DNA from: Bacteroidales bacterium | GTDB lineage: Bacteria > Bacteroidota > Bacteroidia > Bacteroidales > P3 | Direction of reading: 5' to 3' | Length of the DNA stretch: 60,810 nucleotides | NCBI GenBank assembly: GCA_017550405.1 | Contig: JAFZPH010000027.1 | Coordinates: 1-60,810 of the forward strand | Shown: piece by piece, positions 1 through 7,982 of the stretch | How positions within the stretch are numbered: the stretch's first letter is position 1 | How the letters are laid out: the number at the start of each line of letters is the position of its first letter | Position numbers and translations under genes: made by a program | Notes under the pieces: model-generated | Database searches by the model: none | What the model was told of the DNA's origin: nothing | The model's input: only the letters and a program-made list of their open reading frames with translations

Positions 1-34
1 CGTCCCGTATTCATATCAATGCAGTATTACCCTG

Positions 35-65
35 CAAAGATACTCATTCATTTCAAATCGTCAAA
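35..65 (-). promoter_or_regulatory. Leftward Bacteroidota-type promoter
   Basis: On the minus strand a TTTTG box (plus 62-66) is followed, with a 19-bp spacer counted from TTG, by TATCTTTG (plus 35-42). This matches the Bacteroidota -33/-7 consensus. It points to a gene that begins beyond the left edge and is divergent from lepB. No coding sequence of that gene is visible here. Confidence 0.65.
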
Positions 66-164
66 AGTTAAAATCATTATAAATGACAAATATATAACAA
101 ATTACAAAATAAAATCAAAAAATAACGCATCACTAGTAATTCTCAATACTCAATTCTCAATTCT

Positions 165-218
165 CGTTACGTAAAATAACGTAGCTCCCATTCGGTCGCG
201 ACGTTATTTTACTTAACG
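165..218. repeat. 18-bp inverted repeat upstream of lepB
   Basis: Arms 165-182 and 201-218 match at 17 of 18 positions around an 18-nt loop. The arms are rich in GTAAAATAACGT. No T-run follows, so it is not an obvious terminator. It lies in the roughly 360-bp gap between the leftward promoter and lepB, which shows no convincing gene. The gap also holds short CTCAATTCTC runs (139-166). Confidence 0.5.
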
Positions 219-277
219 TTCGCCAGCAATGCGGCCAATCTGCTCGAAACAAATACCAATCTGCCATAAACCCTATT

Positions 278-294
278 GACCGATTTGGGATAAT
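278..294 (+). repeat. Dispersed GACCGATTTGGG motif
   Basis: The sequence GACCGATTTGGGATAAT occurs here between genes. Close variants recur near 36.76, 36.92, 37.00, 48.10, 56.02, 57.05 and 57.20 kb, on both strands and only outside genes. Function unknown. Confidence 0.6.
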
Positions 295-427
295 GCGAAA
301 AAAACATTGACGGGTGCAATAATAAACTGGAAAAAACGTTATCGGAGAAACTGAAAGATACAACAAGCATTAATAACAAAGAATCGCTATCGGGTTCTTG
401 TCCGAAGAAAAATAAAAACTAAAAAGA

Positions 428-1996
428 ATGATATACGAAATTCTGTTGACTCTCTATTTTGTTGGCTGCCTGGTCGGCCTGTGGTTTGTTTTCAAGAAGG
501 CCGGTGAGAGGCCGTGGAAGGCTCTTGTGCCTGTGTATAACATCATTGTCTGGATAAAGATTTGCGGCAAGGATACCAAGGAGAAGAGGGTGAAGTGGTA
601 CGTCGGATTCATTATTCCGGTGTGGAATGTCTTCATGTTCCTGTTGTTAGTTGTTGAGACCGCCAATGTGTTTCACCGCTACCGCTATATCGAACAGACC
701 TTTGCCGTCATCTTCCCATGGATTTACCTGCCGTATCTTGGACTGAGCAAGCACCCCTATTACGACCCTCATAATGAAGAGCCACACAAGGTGACACAGG
801 CCCGCGACTGGCTGGACGCTATTACCTTCGCCCTGGTGGCGGCGGTTATCATCCGGTCCATGATGCTTGAATTCTATAACATTCCTTCAAGCTCGATGGA
901 AAAGTCGCTCATGACAGGAGACTATCTTGTCGTGTCGAAGATTGCCTACGGCCCCCGTTCGGCCATGACTCCGCTGTCGATACCCCTCGTCCACAACGTA
1001 ATGCCATTCACCAACGGACAGGTGGAATCCTACCTGAAATGGATAAAACTTCCGTATCACCGCTACCGTGGATTAGGTCATGTGGAAAGATTCGACCCCG
1101 TTGTGTTCAACTACCCAGACGGCGACACGATGTGTACCGCTTGGAGAAGCAACAGAAGCTACCATGAACTGGTTCTTGAAATGGGAAGAGAAAACGTATT
1201 GAACGCCAATATGCTGCCTGTAGGAAACCAGATGGTAAAAAACAAAATAAGAGTGAGACCCGTCGACAAGCGGGAGAACTTTATCAAACGCTGTATAGGA
1301 CTACCCGGCGAGGACCTTCAGATTATCGACCAAATAGTATATATCAACGGCAAAGCCATTGCCACACCTCCTTACAGCCAACAGACCTATGGCATACTCT
1401 TTAAGTCCGGCATCAATGCTAGAAAGGTTCTGGATGATATTGGGGTGAGCCACGACGACTTCTCCAATTCTCTGACCTACATGATGTACGAGAGCGAAAG
1501 CCATTACATCGTACCCCTAACACAAAGTCAGGTGAAAACGCTGCAGGCACGTCCGGATGTCATTGAAGTTGTACCCGACATCCGTTCAACGGAAGACGGT
1601 AGTATCCACATCTTCCCACATTCGGAACTCTACCATTGGAGCACGGATAATTTCGGTCCCGTCCATATCCCCGCCCGCGGCGAAACGCTGAAACTAACAC
1701 TCCAGAACCTCCCAATCTATTACAGGGTCATCACCACCTATGAGGGCAACACGCTTGAGGTGAAGGGCGGCAAGATATTCATCAATGGGCAGGAGACAGA
1801 CCAATACATACCCAAAATGGACTACTATTGGATGATGGGCGACAACCGCCACAACTCGGTGGACAGCCGCTACTGGGGCTTCGTACCCGAAGACCATATT
1901 GCCGGCAAGGCTGTGACAATCATGTTTTCATGGGACAAAGACCACTCCCGTCCACGCTGGAACCGAATCTTTAAATCGGCCAAGACTATGGAATGA
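428..1996 (+). CDS. lepB: Signal peptidase I
   Basis: Type I leader peptidase, the inner-membrane enzyme that cleaves signal peptides from exported proteins. The catalytic serine is expected at S156 in IPSSSMEKSL, where the Ser-Met pair matches the E. coli catalytic site. The general-base lysine is K287 in FIKRCIGLPGED, and the conserved MGDNRHNS box is near the C-terminus. At 522 residues it is longer than the classical enzyme. The N-terminal 105 residues form extra membrane segments before the catalytic anchor at about 128-150. There is also a large insertion between the catalytic box and the C-terminal GDNR box. Both features are common in Bacteroidales homologues. The ATG at 428 follows an A-rich AAAAAGA stretch. 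The catalytic set looks complete. Confidence 0.95.
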   Translation: MIYEILLTLYFVGCLVGLWFVFKKAGERPWKALVPVYNIIVWIKICGKDTKEKRVKWYVGFIIPVWNVFMFLLLVVETANVFHRYRYIEQTFAVIFPWIYLPYLGLSKHPYYDPHNEEPHKVTQARDWLDAITFALVAAVIIRSMMLEFYNIPSSSMEKSLMTGDYLVVSKIAYGPRSAMTPLSIPLVHNVMPFTNGQVESYLKWIKLPYHRYRGLGHVERFDPVVFNYPDGDTMCTAWRSNRSYHELVLEMGRENVLNANMLPVGNQMVKNKIRVRPVDKRENFIKRCIGLPGEDLQIIDQIVYINGKAIATPPYSQQTYGILFKSGINARKVLDDIGVSHDDFSNSLTYMMYESESHYIVPLTQSQVKTLQARPDVIEVVPDIRSTEDGSIHIFPHSELYHWSTDNFGPVHIPARGETLKLTLQNLPIYYRVITTYEGNTLEVKGGKIFINGQETDQYIPKMDYYWMMGDNRHNSVDSRYWGFVPEDHIAGKAVTIMFSWDKDHSRPRWNRIFKSAKTME

Positions 1997-2110
1997 AAAA
2001 AAATATAGTTTCCACACAATAAAATGTATTTTTTTAAGTTAATTGGTACAGATTGAAAGGTGAGAAATCCCAATCTTTAAGAATAAAAAATAACAATAAA
2101 AATAACTACA

Positions 2111-2566
2111 ATGTACGCAATTATCGATACTGCCAAAGGTGCAATGAAGGCAGAATTATACGCGAAAGAAGTACCCAACACTGTCGCCAACTTTGTGAAA
2201 CTTGCCAAATCGCACTTCTACGATGGACTCCGCTTCCACAGAGTGATACCTGATTTTGTGATTCAAGGAGGATGCCCCTACAGCAGAGACCCGAGAGACT
2301 ACCGTGTCGGAACCGGCGGACCCGGCTGGACCATCAAATGCGAGACCGACGCAGAAAAGCAGTACCACGACCGTGGAGTCCTCTCCATGGCACATGCAGG
2401 CAAGGACACCGGCGGCAGCCAGTTCTTCATCTGTCACAACCGTGAGAACACAGCTCATCTAGACGGGGTACACACCTGTTTCGGAAAAGTTGTGGAAGGT
2501 CTCGATGTGATTGACAAGATAGTCCCCGGCGACCTTATCAACAGTATCTTGATTGTTGAGGAATAA
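2111..2566 (+). CDS. Cyclophilin-type peptidyl-prolyl cis-trans isomerase
   Basis: Single-domain cyclophilin of 151 residues that catalyses prolyl cis-trans isomerisation during folding. Recognisable blocks are [20 protein letters not shown] and [12 protein letters not shown]. The first carries the catalytic Arg and Phe, and the last carries the substrate-binding His. No signal peptide is seen, so it is probably cytoplasmic. It sits 114 nt behind lepB with no clear terminator between, so co-transcription is possible. Length and domain order are normal for a bacterial PpiA/PpiB protein. Confidence 0.93.
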   Translation: MYAIIDTAKGAMKAELYAKEVPNTVANFVKLAKSHFYDGLRFHRVIPDFVIQGGCPYSRDPRDYRVGTGGPGWTIKCETDAEKQYHDRGVLSMAHAGKDTGGSQFFICHNRENTAHLDGVHTCFGKVVEGLDVIDKIVPGDLINSILIVEE

Positions 2567-2634
2567 CTTGTCTGCCCATTACAGGATAACCCTATCCAAA
2601 TAATAATGAATACAAACAGAACAAAAACGAGATT

Positions 2635-3330
2635 ATGAATTTAGGTATAAAACTGCTTGTTGCAGAAGACGACCCCAATCTGGGAACCATCCTGAAAGCC
2701 TATCTTTCACAAAAAGGCTACACAGTGTTTCTGGCCGTTGACGGACAGGCGGCTCTCGACTCTTATCAAAACGACGATGTCGACGCCTGCATCCTTGATA
2801 TCATGATGCCCGTAAAAGACGGATTCACTGTTGCAAAAGAGATTCGCCGCGTGGACAAGCGCATCCCCATCATCTTCCTCACTGCCAAGAACCTCGAAGC
2901 TGACAAACTGAAAGGGTTCGAAATCGGTGCCGATGACTACGTCACCAAGCCTTTCAGCATGGAAGAATTGTTGGCGCGACTGAATGCCACCATCAGACGC
3001 TCGTTCGATGATGGTAAACCGGACAAGAACCTCTTCCATATCGGCAGCTGCGTGTTTGACTATGCCCACCAGACACTCACTTGCGGCGAGAACGTACAGC
3101 GCCTCACCATGAAGGAGAGTGAATTGCTGCGCATGTTCGCCATGAATTTCAACCAATTGGTGGACCGCACCAGCACGCTGCAGAAGATATGGAAAGACGA
3201 CAGCTACTTTGCCGCACGCAGCATGGACGTGTATATCACCAAACTGCGTAAGTACTTAAAAGTTGACCCCAGTGTACAAATAGTCAATGTGCATGGTGTG
3301 GGATTCAGACTTACGGTAAAGAACGAGTAA
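2635..3330 (+). CDS. OmpR-family response regulator (RprY-like)
   Basis: Two-domain DNA-binding response regulator of 231 residues. The receiver domain (about 5-120) has the acidic pair D12/D13, the phospho-acceptor D55 in LDIMMP, T83 and K105 in TKPFSMEE. The C-terminal 100 residues form a winged helix ending in VHGVGFRL. The receiver sequence resembles Bacteroides RprY. No histidine kinase gene is next to it, so the partner lies elsewhere. Its stop overlaps the start of the following MBL hydrolase gene by one base, so the two are probably translated together. Confidence 0.93.
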   Translation: MNLGIKLLVAEDDPNLGTILKAYLSQKGYTVFLAVDGQAALDSYQNDDVDACILDIMMPVKDGFTVAKEIRRVDKRIPIIFLTAKNLEADKLKGFEIGADDYVTKPFSMEELLARLNATIRRSFDDGKPDKNLFHIGSCVFDYAHQTLTCGENVQRLTMKESELLRMFAMNFNQLVDRTSTLQKIWKDDSYFAARSMDVYITKLRKYLKVDPSVQIVNVHGVGFRLTVKNE

Positions 3331-4106
3331 TGAAACTAACATTTTTAGGGACGGGTACTTCGATGGGAGTACCCGTTATTGCATGCCAATGTGCTGTATG
3401 CCAATCTACAGACATCCACGACAAGCATCTGAGAACATCGGCTCTTATCGAGACTGACACAGGTGGGAACATACTGATTGATATCGGTCCCGACTTCCGC
3501 GAACAGATGCTAAGGGAGAAAGTGATGCATCTGGAGGGTATCCTTATCACACATGCCCACCGCGACCATGTGGGCGGATTGGATGACATACGTTCTTTCA
3601 ACTACGTACAGAGGCGCAAGATGGACCTATACTGCAACCGAGAAGCACGGATTGCCATTGAGCGTGACTACCACTATATATTCGATTACCATCAGTTCCC
3701 CGGACTGCCCGAAGCAGTGATACACGAGCTTACCGGCGACACACCATTCACAGTAGGCGACACTGAGGTGATTCCCATAAAGGCGATGCACAAGGATTTG
3801 CCGGTATTGGGATACAGGATAGGAAGGATAGGATACATCACCGACGCAAACCATATCGAGCCTAAAGAACTGGATAAATTGTCGGGGGTGGAACTCCTTG
3901 TTATCAATGCTTTAAGAAAAACAAAACACTTCTCACATTTCTGTCTTCCCGAAGCTTTGGAAATAATAGAAAAGGTGTCTCCACGCGAGGCCTACCTGAC
4001 CCATGTCAGCCATGAGATGGGACTGTATTCCGAAGTGGACAGAGAGCTGCCACAACACGTACACATCGCTTACGATGGATTGAAAATAGAGACAAGGCAT
4101 GAATAG
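3330..4106 (+). CDS. MBL-fold metallo-hydrolase (PhnP-like)
   Basis: Metallo-beta-lactamase-fold hydrolase of 258 residues. The metal-binding signature HAHRDHVGGLDD is present, with further histidines in DANHIEP and THVSHEM. The start MKLTFLGTGTSMGVPV is typical of the PhnP / cyclic phosphodiesterase-like branch, which hydrolyses phosphodiester substrates. CQCAVCQS near the N-terminus could bind a structural metal. The physiological substrate cannot be read from sequence. It overlaps the upstream regulator by 1 nt and the downstream glycosyltransferase by 8 nt, which places all three in one operon. Confidence 0.9.
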   Translation: MKLTFLGTGTSMGVPVIACQCAVCQSTDIHDKHLRTSALIETDTGGNILIDIGPDFREQMLREKVMHLEGILITHAHRDHVGGLDDIRSFNYVQRRKMDLYCNREARIAIERDYHYIFDYHQFPGLPEAVIHELTGDTPFTVGDTEVIPIKAMHKDLPVLGYRIGRIGYITDANHIEPKELDKLSGVELLVINALRKTKHFSHFCLPEALEIIEKVSPREAYLTHVSHEMGLYSEVDRELPQHVHIAYDGLKIETRHE

Positions 4107-5208
4107 TGACCACCTCCACATCGTATCGTTTAATGTGCCATGGCCAGCCGACTATGGCGGAGTAATAGATGTTTACTACCGTATTGTTGCTTTGGCCAAA
4201 GCCGGGATTCACATCCATCTGCACTGCTATGCATACGGACGAACACCTGCAAAGGAGTTGGAGCAATGGTGTGACGAGGTCTGCTACTATCCACGTGAGA
4301 CAGGGTTGCGTCATCAGTTGCAATCCCGGCCTTATATCGTCGCCTCGCGTTGCTCCAAGGCGTTGCTGCAACGCTTGCGCCAAGACGACTATCCCATCCT
4401 CTTAGAAGGGCTGCATTGCTGCCTGACACTGGAGCAACTGGCAGGCCAGGGAAGACCCATCTACGTCCGTTCACATAATGTGGAACACGACTATTACCGC
4501 TCTTTGGCAAAGGCTGAGAAACAGATATGGAAACGGTTATTCTATCTTGTTGAAGCGCAAAAGCTACAGCGATATGAGCCCGTACTGAGAAACGCCACAA
4601 AAGTGCTGGCTATCTCAAGTTCCGATGCCGCGCACTTCCGTGCCATCGGCTGCAAGAACGTTGAGCTGCTGCCTCCGTCGCACGGACACACCGAGGTGAC
4701 TTCGGCAATCGGCAAAGGAGACTATATCCTATACCACGGCAACCTTTCGGTGGGTGAGAACATCCGTGCCACGCTATTCATCCTGGATAATATCGCCAGC
4801 CACAGCCCCTACCAATTTATTTTTGCAGGGAAAGACCCTGACCCCAGCCTAGTGACAGCCGTCAGCAAAAGCCCCAATGTGCGCCTTGTCTCAAACCCCG
4901 ACGAGACCGTCATGCACCGACTCATCGAGCAGGCTCACATCCATCTGCTGATCACCGACCAGGCGACAGGTGTGAAGCTGAAACTGATGAACGCCCTTTA
5001 CGAAGGACGTTATTGTGTGGCAAACAGCACCATGGTTCAAGGTACACAGTTGAGTGATGCTTGTACAATTGCCGACACACCCGACACGCTTATCACAGCC
5101 ATTGACCAGCTGATGGGGAAGGATTTTACGGAAGCGGAGCTGTTGAGGAGAAGACAGATTCTGAACGACGTTGATTCAACTCAAAACATAAGTTCCTTCA
5201 TCTTCTAG
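4099..5208 (+). CDS. Glycosyltransferase, GT4-like (GT-B fold)
   Basis: Glycosyltransferase of 369 residues with a GT-B layout. The N-terminal Rossmann half contains PADYGGVIDVYYR and RSHNVEHDYY. The C-terminal half has ILYHGNLSVGENI, an FAGKDPD strand and the donor-site region ATGVKLKLMNALYEGR. These blocks are seen in WsaF/GT4-type envelope glycosyltransferases. Donor and acceptor sugars are unknown. The start overlaps the MBL gene by 8 nt. No capsule cluster surrounds it, so it may act in general envelope glycan or glycoprotein assembly. Confidence 0.82.
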   Translation: MNSDHLHIVSFNVPWPADYGGVIDVYYRIVALAKAGIHIHLHCYAYGRTPAKELEQWCDEVCYYPRETGLRHQLQSRPYIVASRCSKALLQRLRQDDYPILLEGLHCCLTLEQLAGQGRPIYVRSHNVEHDYYRSLAKAEKQIWKRLFYLVEAQKLQRYEPVLRNATKVLAISSSDAAHFRAIGCKNVELLPPSHGHTEVTSAIGKGDYILYHGNLSVGENIRATLFILDNIASHSPYQFIFAGKDPDPSLVTAVSKSPNVRLVSNPDETVMHRLIEQAHIHLLITDQATGVKLKLMNALYEGRYCVANSTMVQGTQLSDACTIADTPDTLITAIDQLMGKDFTEAELLRRRQILNDVDSTQNISSFIF

Positions 5209-5324
5209 AAAACATATTTAACTTGTTGACATATTCACCATTACTCATGCGAACCGACCCATTAACCACCACACTCTTTTTGCCGACGAATAATCATTAT
5301 TTTATCCGTATCAAAAAAAATATG

Positions 5325-5332
5325 TAAATTTG
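5325..5332 (+). promoter_or_regulatory. Probable -7 box before the DUF4199 gene
   Basis: TAAATTTG fits TAnnTTTG and lies 16 nt before the ATG at 5349. The -33 region is AT-rich without a clear TTG, so the promoter is weakly supported. The gap 5209-5348 contains nothing else recognisable. Confidence 0.4.
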
Positions 5333-5348
5333 CATCTACTAAGAAGAA

Positions 5349-5915
5349 ATGGCTAAGTTTTTTAGACGATATAAATCAACCATATACGGCAACTATCGGA
5401 AAGCCGGTCTTATCGACGGGCTGCTGGTGGGTGTCGCCATGTCGGTTATTGTGGCGGTAAGAGACTGGTTGGCTTCAAAGCCAATGGCCACTCCCGAAAA
5501 CTACGTCACAGAAATCGTGTTGGCAATAGGTATCTTCTGGTCCGCATACCATTACCGCAAACAACTGGATGATGGCAAAGTGACCTTGAAAGAGCTGATG
5601 CTGCTTGGCATGACCATCGGGGTGGTGAGCGCCATAGTATATGGATTGTGGACCTGGTTGAACTGCGGAGTGCTGAACACTCAGTTGGTTCAATACTATA
5701 ACGAATGCCGCATCAATGTCATGGAGCCCGCCGAGACCAGTGCCAATGCCAAAGTGGCCATTGAAAGCGTCAAGCGTTACACCGCCGGCGACTGGGGATT
5801 CATTGCAGGATTCCGGTCGGCAGTGATGAGCATTATCATCACCTTCTTCGCAGCCTTGGTTTTCCGTACCGAGAAAGGCGAAGTGGTGGCATGGAGACAA
5901 AAGAAGAATCAATAA
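5349..5915 (+). CDS. DUF4199 family membrane protein
   Basis: Integral membrane protein of 188 residues with about four hydrophobic segments (near 24-45, 60-75, 85-110 and 150-175). The arrangement and the basic N-terminal KFFRRYKSTIYGNYRKAGL fit DUF4199, a family largely confined to Bacteroidota. The function is unknown. It is followed after 10 nt by a membrane-anchored GT2 glycosyltransferase, a pairing consistent with a role in lipid-linked sugar metabolism at the inner membrane, though this is inference. Confidence 0.82.
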   Translation: MAKFFRRYKSTIYGNYRKAGLIDGLLVGVAMSVIVAVRDWLASKPMATPENYVTEIVLAIGIFWSAYHYRKQLDDGKVTLKELMLLGMTIGVVSAIVYGLWTWLNCGVLNTQLVQYYNECRINVMEPAETSANAKVAIESVKRYTAGDWGFIAGFRSAVMSIIITFFAALVFRTEKGEVVAWRQKKNQ

Positions 5916-5925
5916 TTATCAAGAT

Positions 5926-6864
5926 ATGGATATTTCAATAGTAGTACCGCTATTCAACGAAGACGAATCGCTGCCGCATCTGGCAGAATGGATAGACCGT
6001 GTGATGGATGAACATCATTTCGACTACGAAGTGGTGATGGTTGACGACGGGAGCAAAGACAACTCCTGGAAAGTGATTGAACAGCTTCATGCCAAGAATC
6101 CCCGCTACAAGGGAGTGAAATTCCGCCGTAATTATGGTAAATCGGCAGCCCTCAATGTGGGTTTCGGCCAAGCCCAAGGCGATGTAGTAATCACCATGGA
6201 CGCCGACCTTCAGGATAGTCCGGACGAAATTCCCGAACTGTACCGAATGATTAAGGAGGATGGATACGACCTGGTGAGTGGCTGGAAAAAGAAACGCTAC
6301 GACTCGAAACTGGCGAAGAACATCCCTTCCAAATTCTTCAACTGGACAACACGCAGGTTGAGCGGAATCAAACTTCATGACTTCAACTGCGGCCTGAAGG
6401 CTTACAGACACGATGTGGTGAAAAGCATCGAAGTGTACGGCGAGATGCACCGCTACATCCCTGTCATCGCCAAATGGGCTGGTTTTGGAAAGATAGGGGA
6501 GAAGGTTGTGCAGCACCGTAAACGCGAGTTCGGTGTGACAAAGTTCGGCCTGAACCGTTTCGTAAACGGCTATCTCGACCTGATGAGCATCATGTTCATG
6601 TCGAAATTCGGCAAACAGCCGATGCACTTCTTCGGACTGATAGGCAGTTTGTCGTTCCTGTTGGGTTTTGTAGCATTCATCGTTGTGAGTGTGATGCGTA
6701 TCTGCGGCCACATCTCCCTTACCAACAGCGTATGGTTCTACGTTTCCATGTTGTTTATCCTGATGGGTACCATGTTGTTCCTGGCAGGTTTCCTTGGAGA
6801 ACTGATATGCCGCAACTCCACCACCCGAAACCAATATCTGATTGAAAAAGTAATAGAGCAATGA
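5926..6864 (+). CDS. Family 2 glycosyltransferase, DPM1/ArnC-like
   Basis: Membrane-bound GT-A glycosyltransferase of 312 residues. It starts with ISIVVPLFNEDESLP, has the DADLQDSP metal and nucleotide-sugar site (DXD-like), and ends in two transmembrane helices (about 230-255 and 265-290). This is the layout of polyprenyl-phosphate glycosyltransferases that charge undecaprenyl phosphate with a sugar at the inner face of the membrane. The exact sugar is not predictable. It overlaps ychF by 4 nt (ATGA). Confidence 0.9.
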   Translation: MDISIVVPLFNEDESLPHLAEWIDRVMDEHHFDYEVVMVDDGSKDNSWKVIEQLHAKNPRYKGVKFRRNYGKSAALNVGFGQAQGDVVITMDADLQDSPDEIPELYRMIKEDGYDLVSGWKKKRYDSKLAKNIPSKFFNWTTRRLSGIKLHDFNCGLKAYRHDVVKSIEVYGEMHRYIPVIAKWAGFGKIGEKVVQHRKREFGVTKFGLNRFVNGYLDLMSIMFMSKFGKQPMHFFGLIGSLSFLLGFVAFIVVSVMRICGHISLTNSVWFYVSMLFILMGTMLFLAGFLGELICRNSTTRNQYLIEKVIEQ

Positions 6865-7961
6865 GTCTACAATGTGGTATTGTGGGTCTGCCCAATGTCG
6901 GGAAATCGACCCTTTTCAACTGTCTGAGCAATGCAAAAGCACAGGCTGCCAACTTTCCTTTCTGCACTATTGAGCCCAATGTGGGCGTTATCACCGTGCC
7001 CGATGAACGTCTGGCCAAACTGGTCGAGATGGAGCATCCCGCCTCAGTCGTCCCCGCCACAGTGGAGATTGTGGACATTGCCGGGCTTGTAAAAGGTGCC
7101 TCCAAAGGCGAAGGGTTGGGCAACAAGTTTTTGGGCGACATACGCACAACGGATGCCATCATCCACGTGCTGCGTTGTTTCGACGACGACAATGTGACGC
7201 ATGTTGACGGCAGCGTCGACCCTATTCGCGATAAGCAGACTATCGATTTGGAGCTTCAGTTCAAAGACCTCGAGACGATAGAGAACCGTTACGAGAAAGA
7301 GGTTAAGAAGGCAAAGGCCGGCGGCGATGCCAAGGCCAAAAAGCTGGTGGAGGTGATGGACCTCTACCGGGATGCATTGCTCAACGGACGCAGTGCCCGC
7401 ACAGTGTCGCTGGACGAGAGCCAACAAGAGGCCGCCAAGGACCTCATGCTGCTTACAGCCAAACCGATTCTTTATGTTTGCAACGTCGACGAAGCTTCCG
7501 TTGTTACTGGAAACAAGTATGTTGACGCTGTACGGGAGGCTGTCAAAGACGAAGGGGCTGAAGTGCTGGTGATAGGTGCAGGTATCGAAGCGGACATCGC
7601 CGAACTGGAGACATACGAAGAAAAACAGATGTTTCTGGAGGATCTTGGACTGAAAGAGTCGGGGGTAAACCGCCTTATCAAAGCCGCATATAAATTGCTG
7701 AATCTTCAGACATTCCTCACCGCTGGTCCGAAAGAGTGCCGTGCATGGACTTTCAAAAAAGGAATGAAAGCACCTCAGACCGCGGGAATTATACACAGCG
7801 ACTTCGAGCGTGGCTTTATCCGTGCCGAGGTCATCAAGTATGAGGACTATGTGGCTCTTGGCAGCGAGGCAAAGTGTCGTGAGGCAGGCAAAATAGCCGT
7901 GGAAGGGAAAGACTACGTGGTGCAGGACGGCGACATCATGCACTTCCGCTTCAATGTTTAA
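6861..7961 (+). CDS. ychF: Redox-regulated/ribosome-binding ATPase YchF
   Basis: Obg-related P-loop protein of 366 residues. It has the Walker A motif GLPNVGKSTLFN, a DIAGLV G3 motif and the NVDE tetrapeptide that replaces NKxD in this ATP-preferring family. A C-terminal TGS-like domain ends in VQDGDIMHFRFNV. YchF/OLA1 proteins bind the ribosome and are linked to translation and stress responses. Length is standard. It is translationally coupled to the preceding glycosyltransferase by ATGA. Confidence 0.96.
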   Translation: MSLQCGIVGLPNVGKSTLFNCLSNAKAQAANFPFCTIEPNVGVITVPDERLAKLVEMEHPASVVPATVEIVDIAGLVKGASKGEGLGNKFLGDIRTTDAIIHVLRCFDDDNVTHVDGSVDPIRDKQTIDLELQFKDLETIENRYEKEVKKAKAGGDAKAKKLVEVMDLYRDALLNGRSARTVSLDESQQEAAKDLMLLTAKPILYVCNVDEASVVTGNKYVDAVREAVKDEGAEVLVIGAGIEADIAELETYEEKQMFLEDLGLKESGVNRLIKAAYKLLNLQTFLTAGPKECRAWTFKKGMKAPQTAGIIHSDFERGFIRAEVIKYEDYVALGSEAKCREAGKIAVEGKDYVVQDGDIMHFRFNV

Positions 7962-7982
7962 ATAGGAGAGAAGTAAGAAAAG

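Noticed and set aside
4130..4600. Minus-strand ORFs inside the glycosyltransferase gene
   Set aside because: They lie fully within a coupled operon gene with family motifs and read as composition artefacts.
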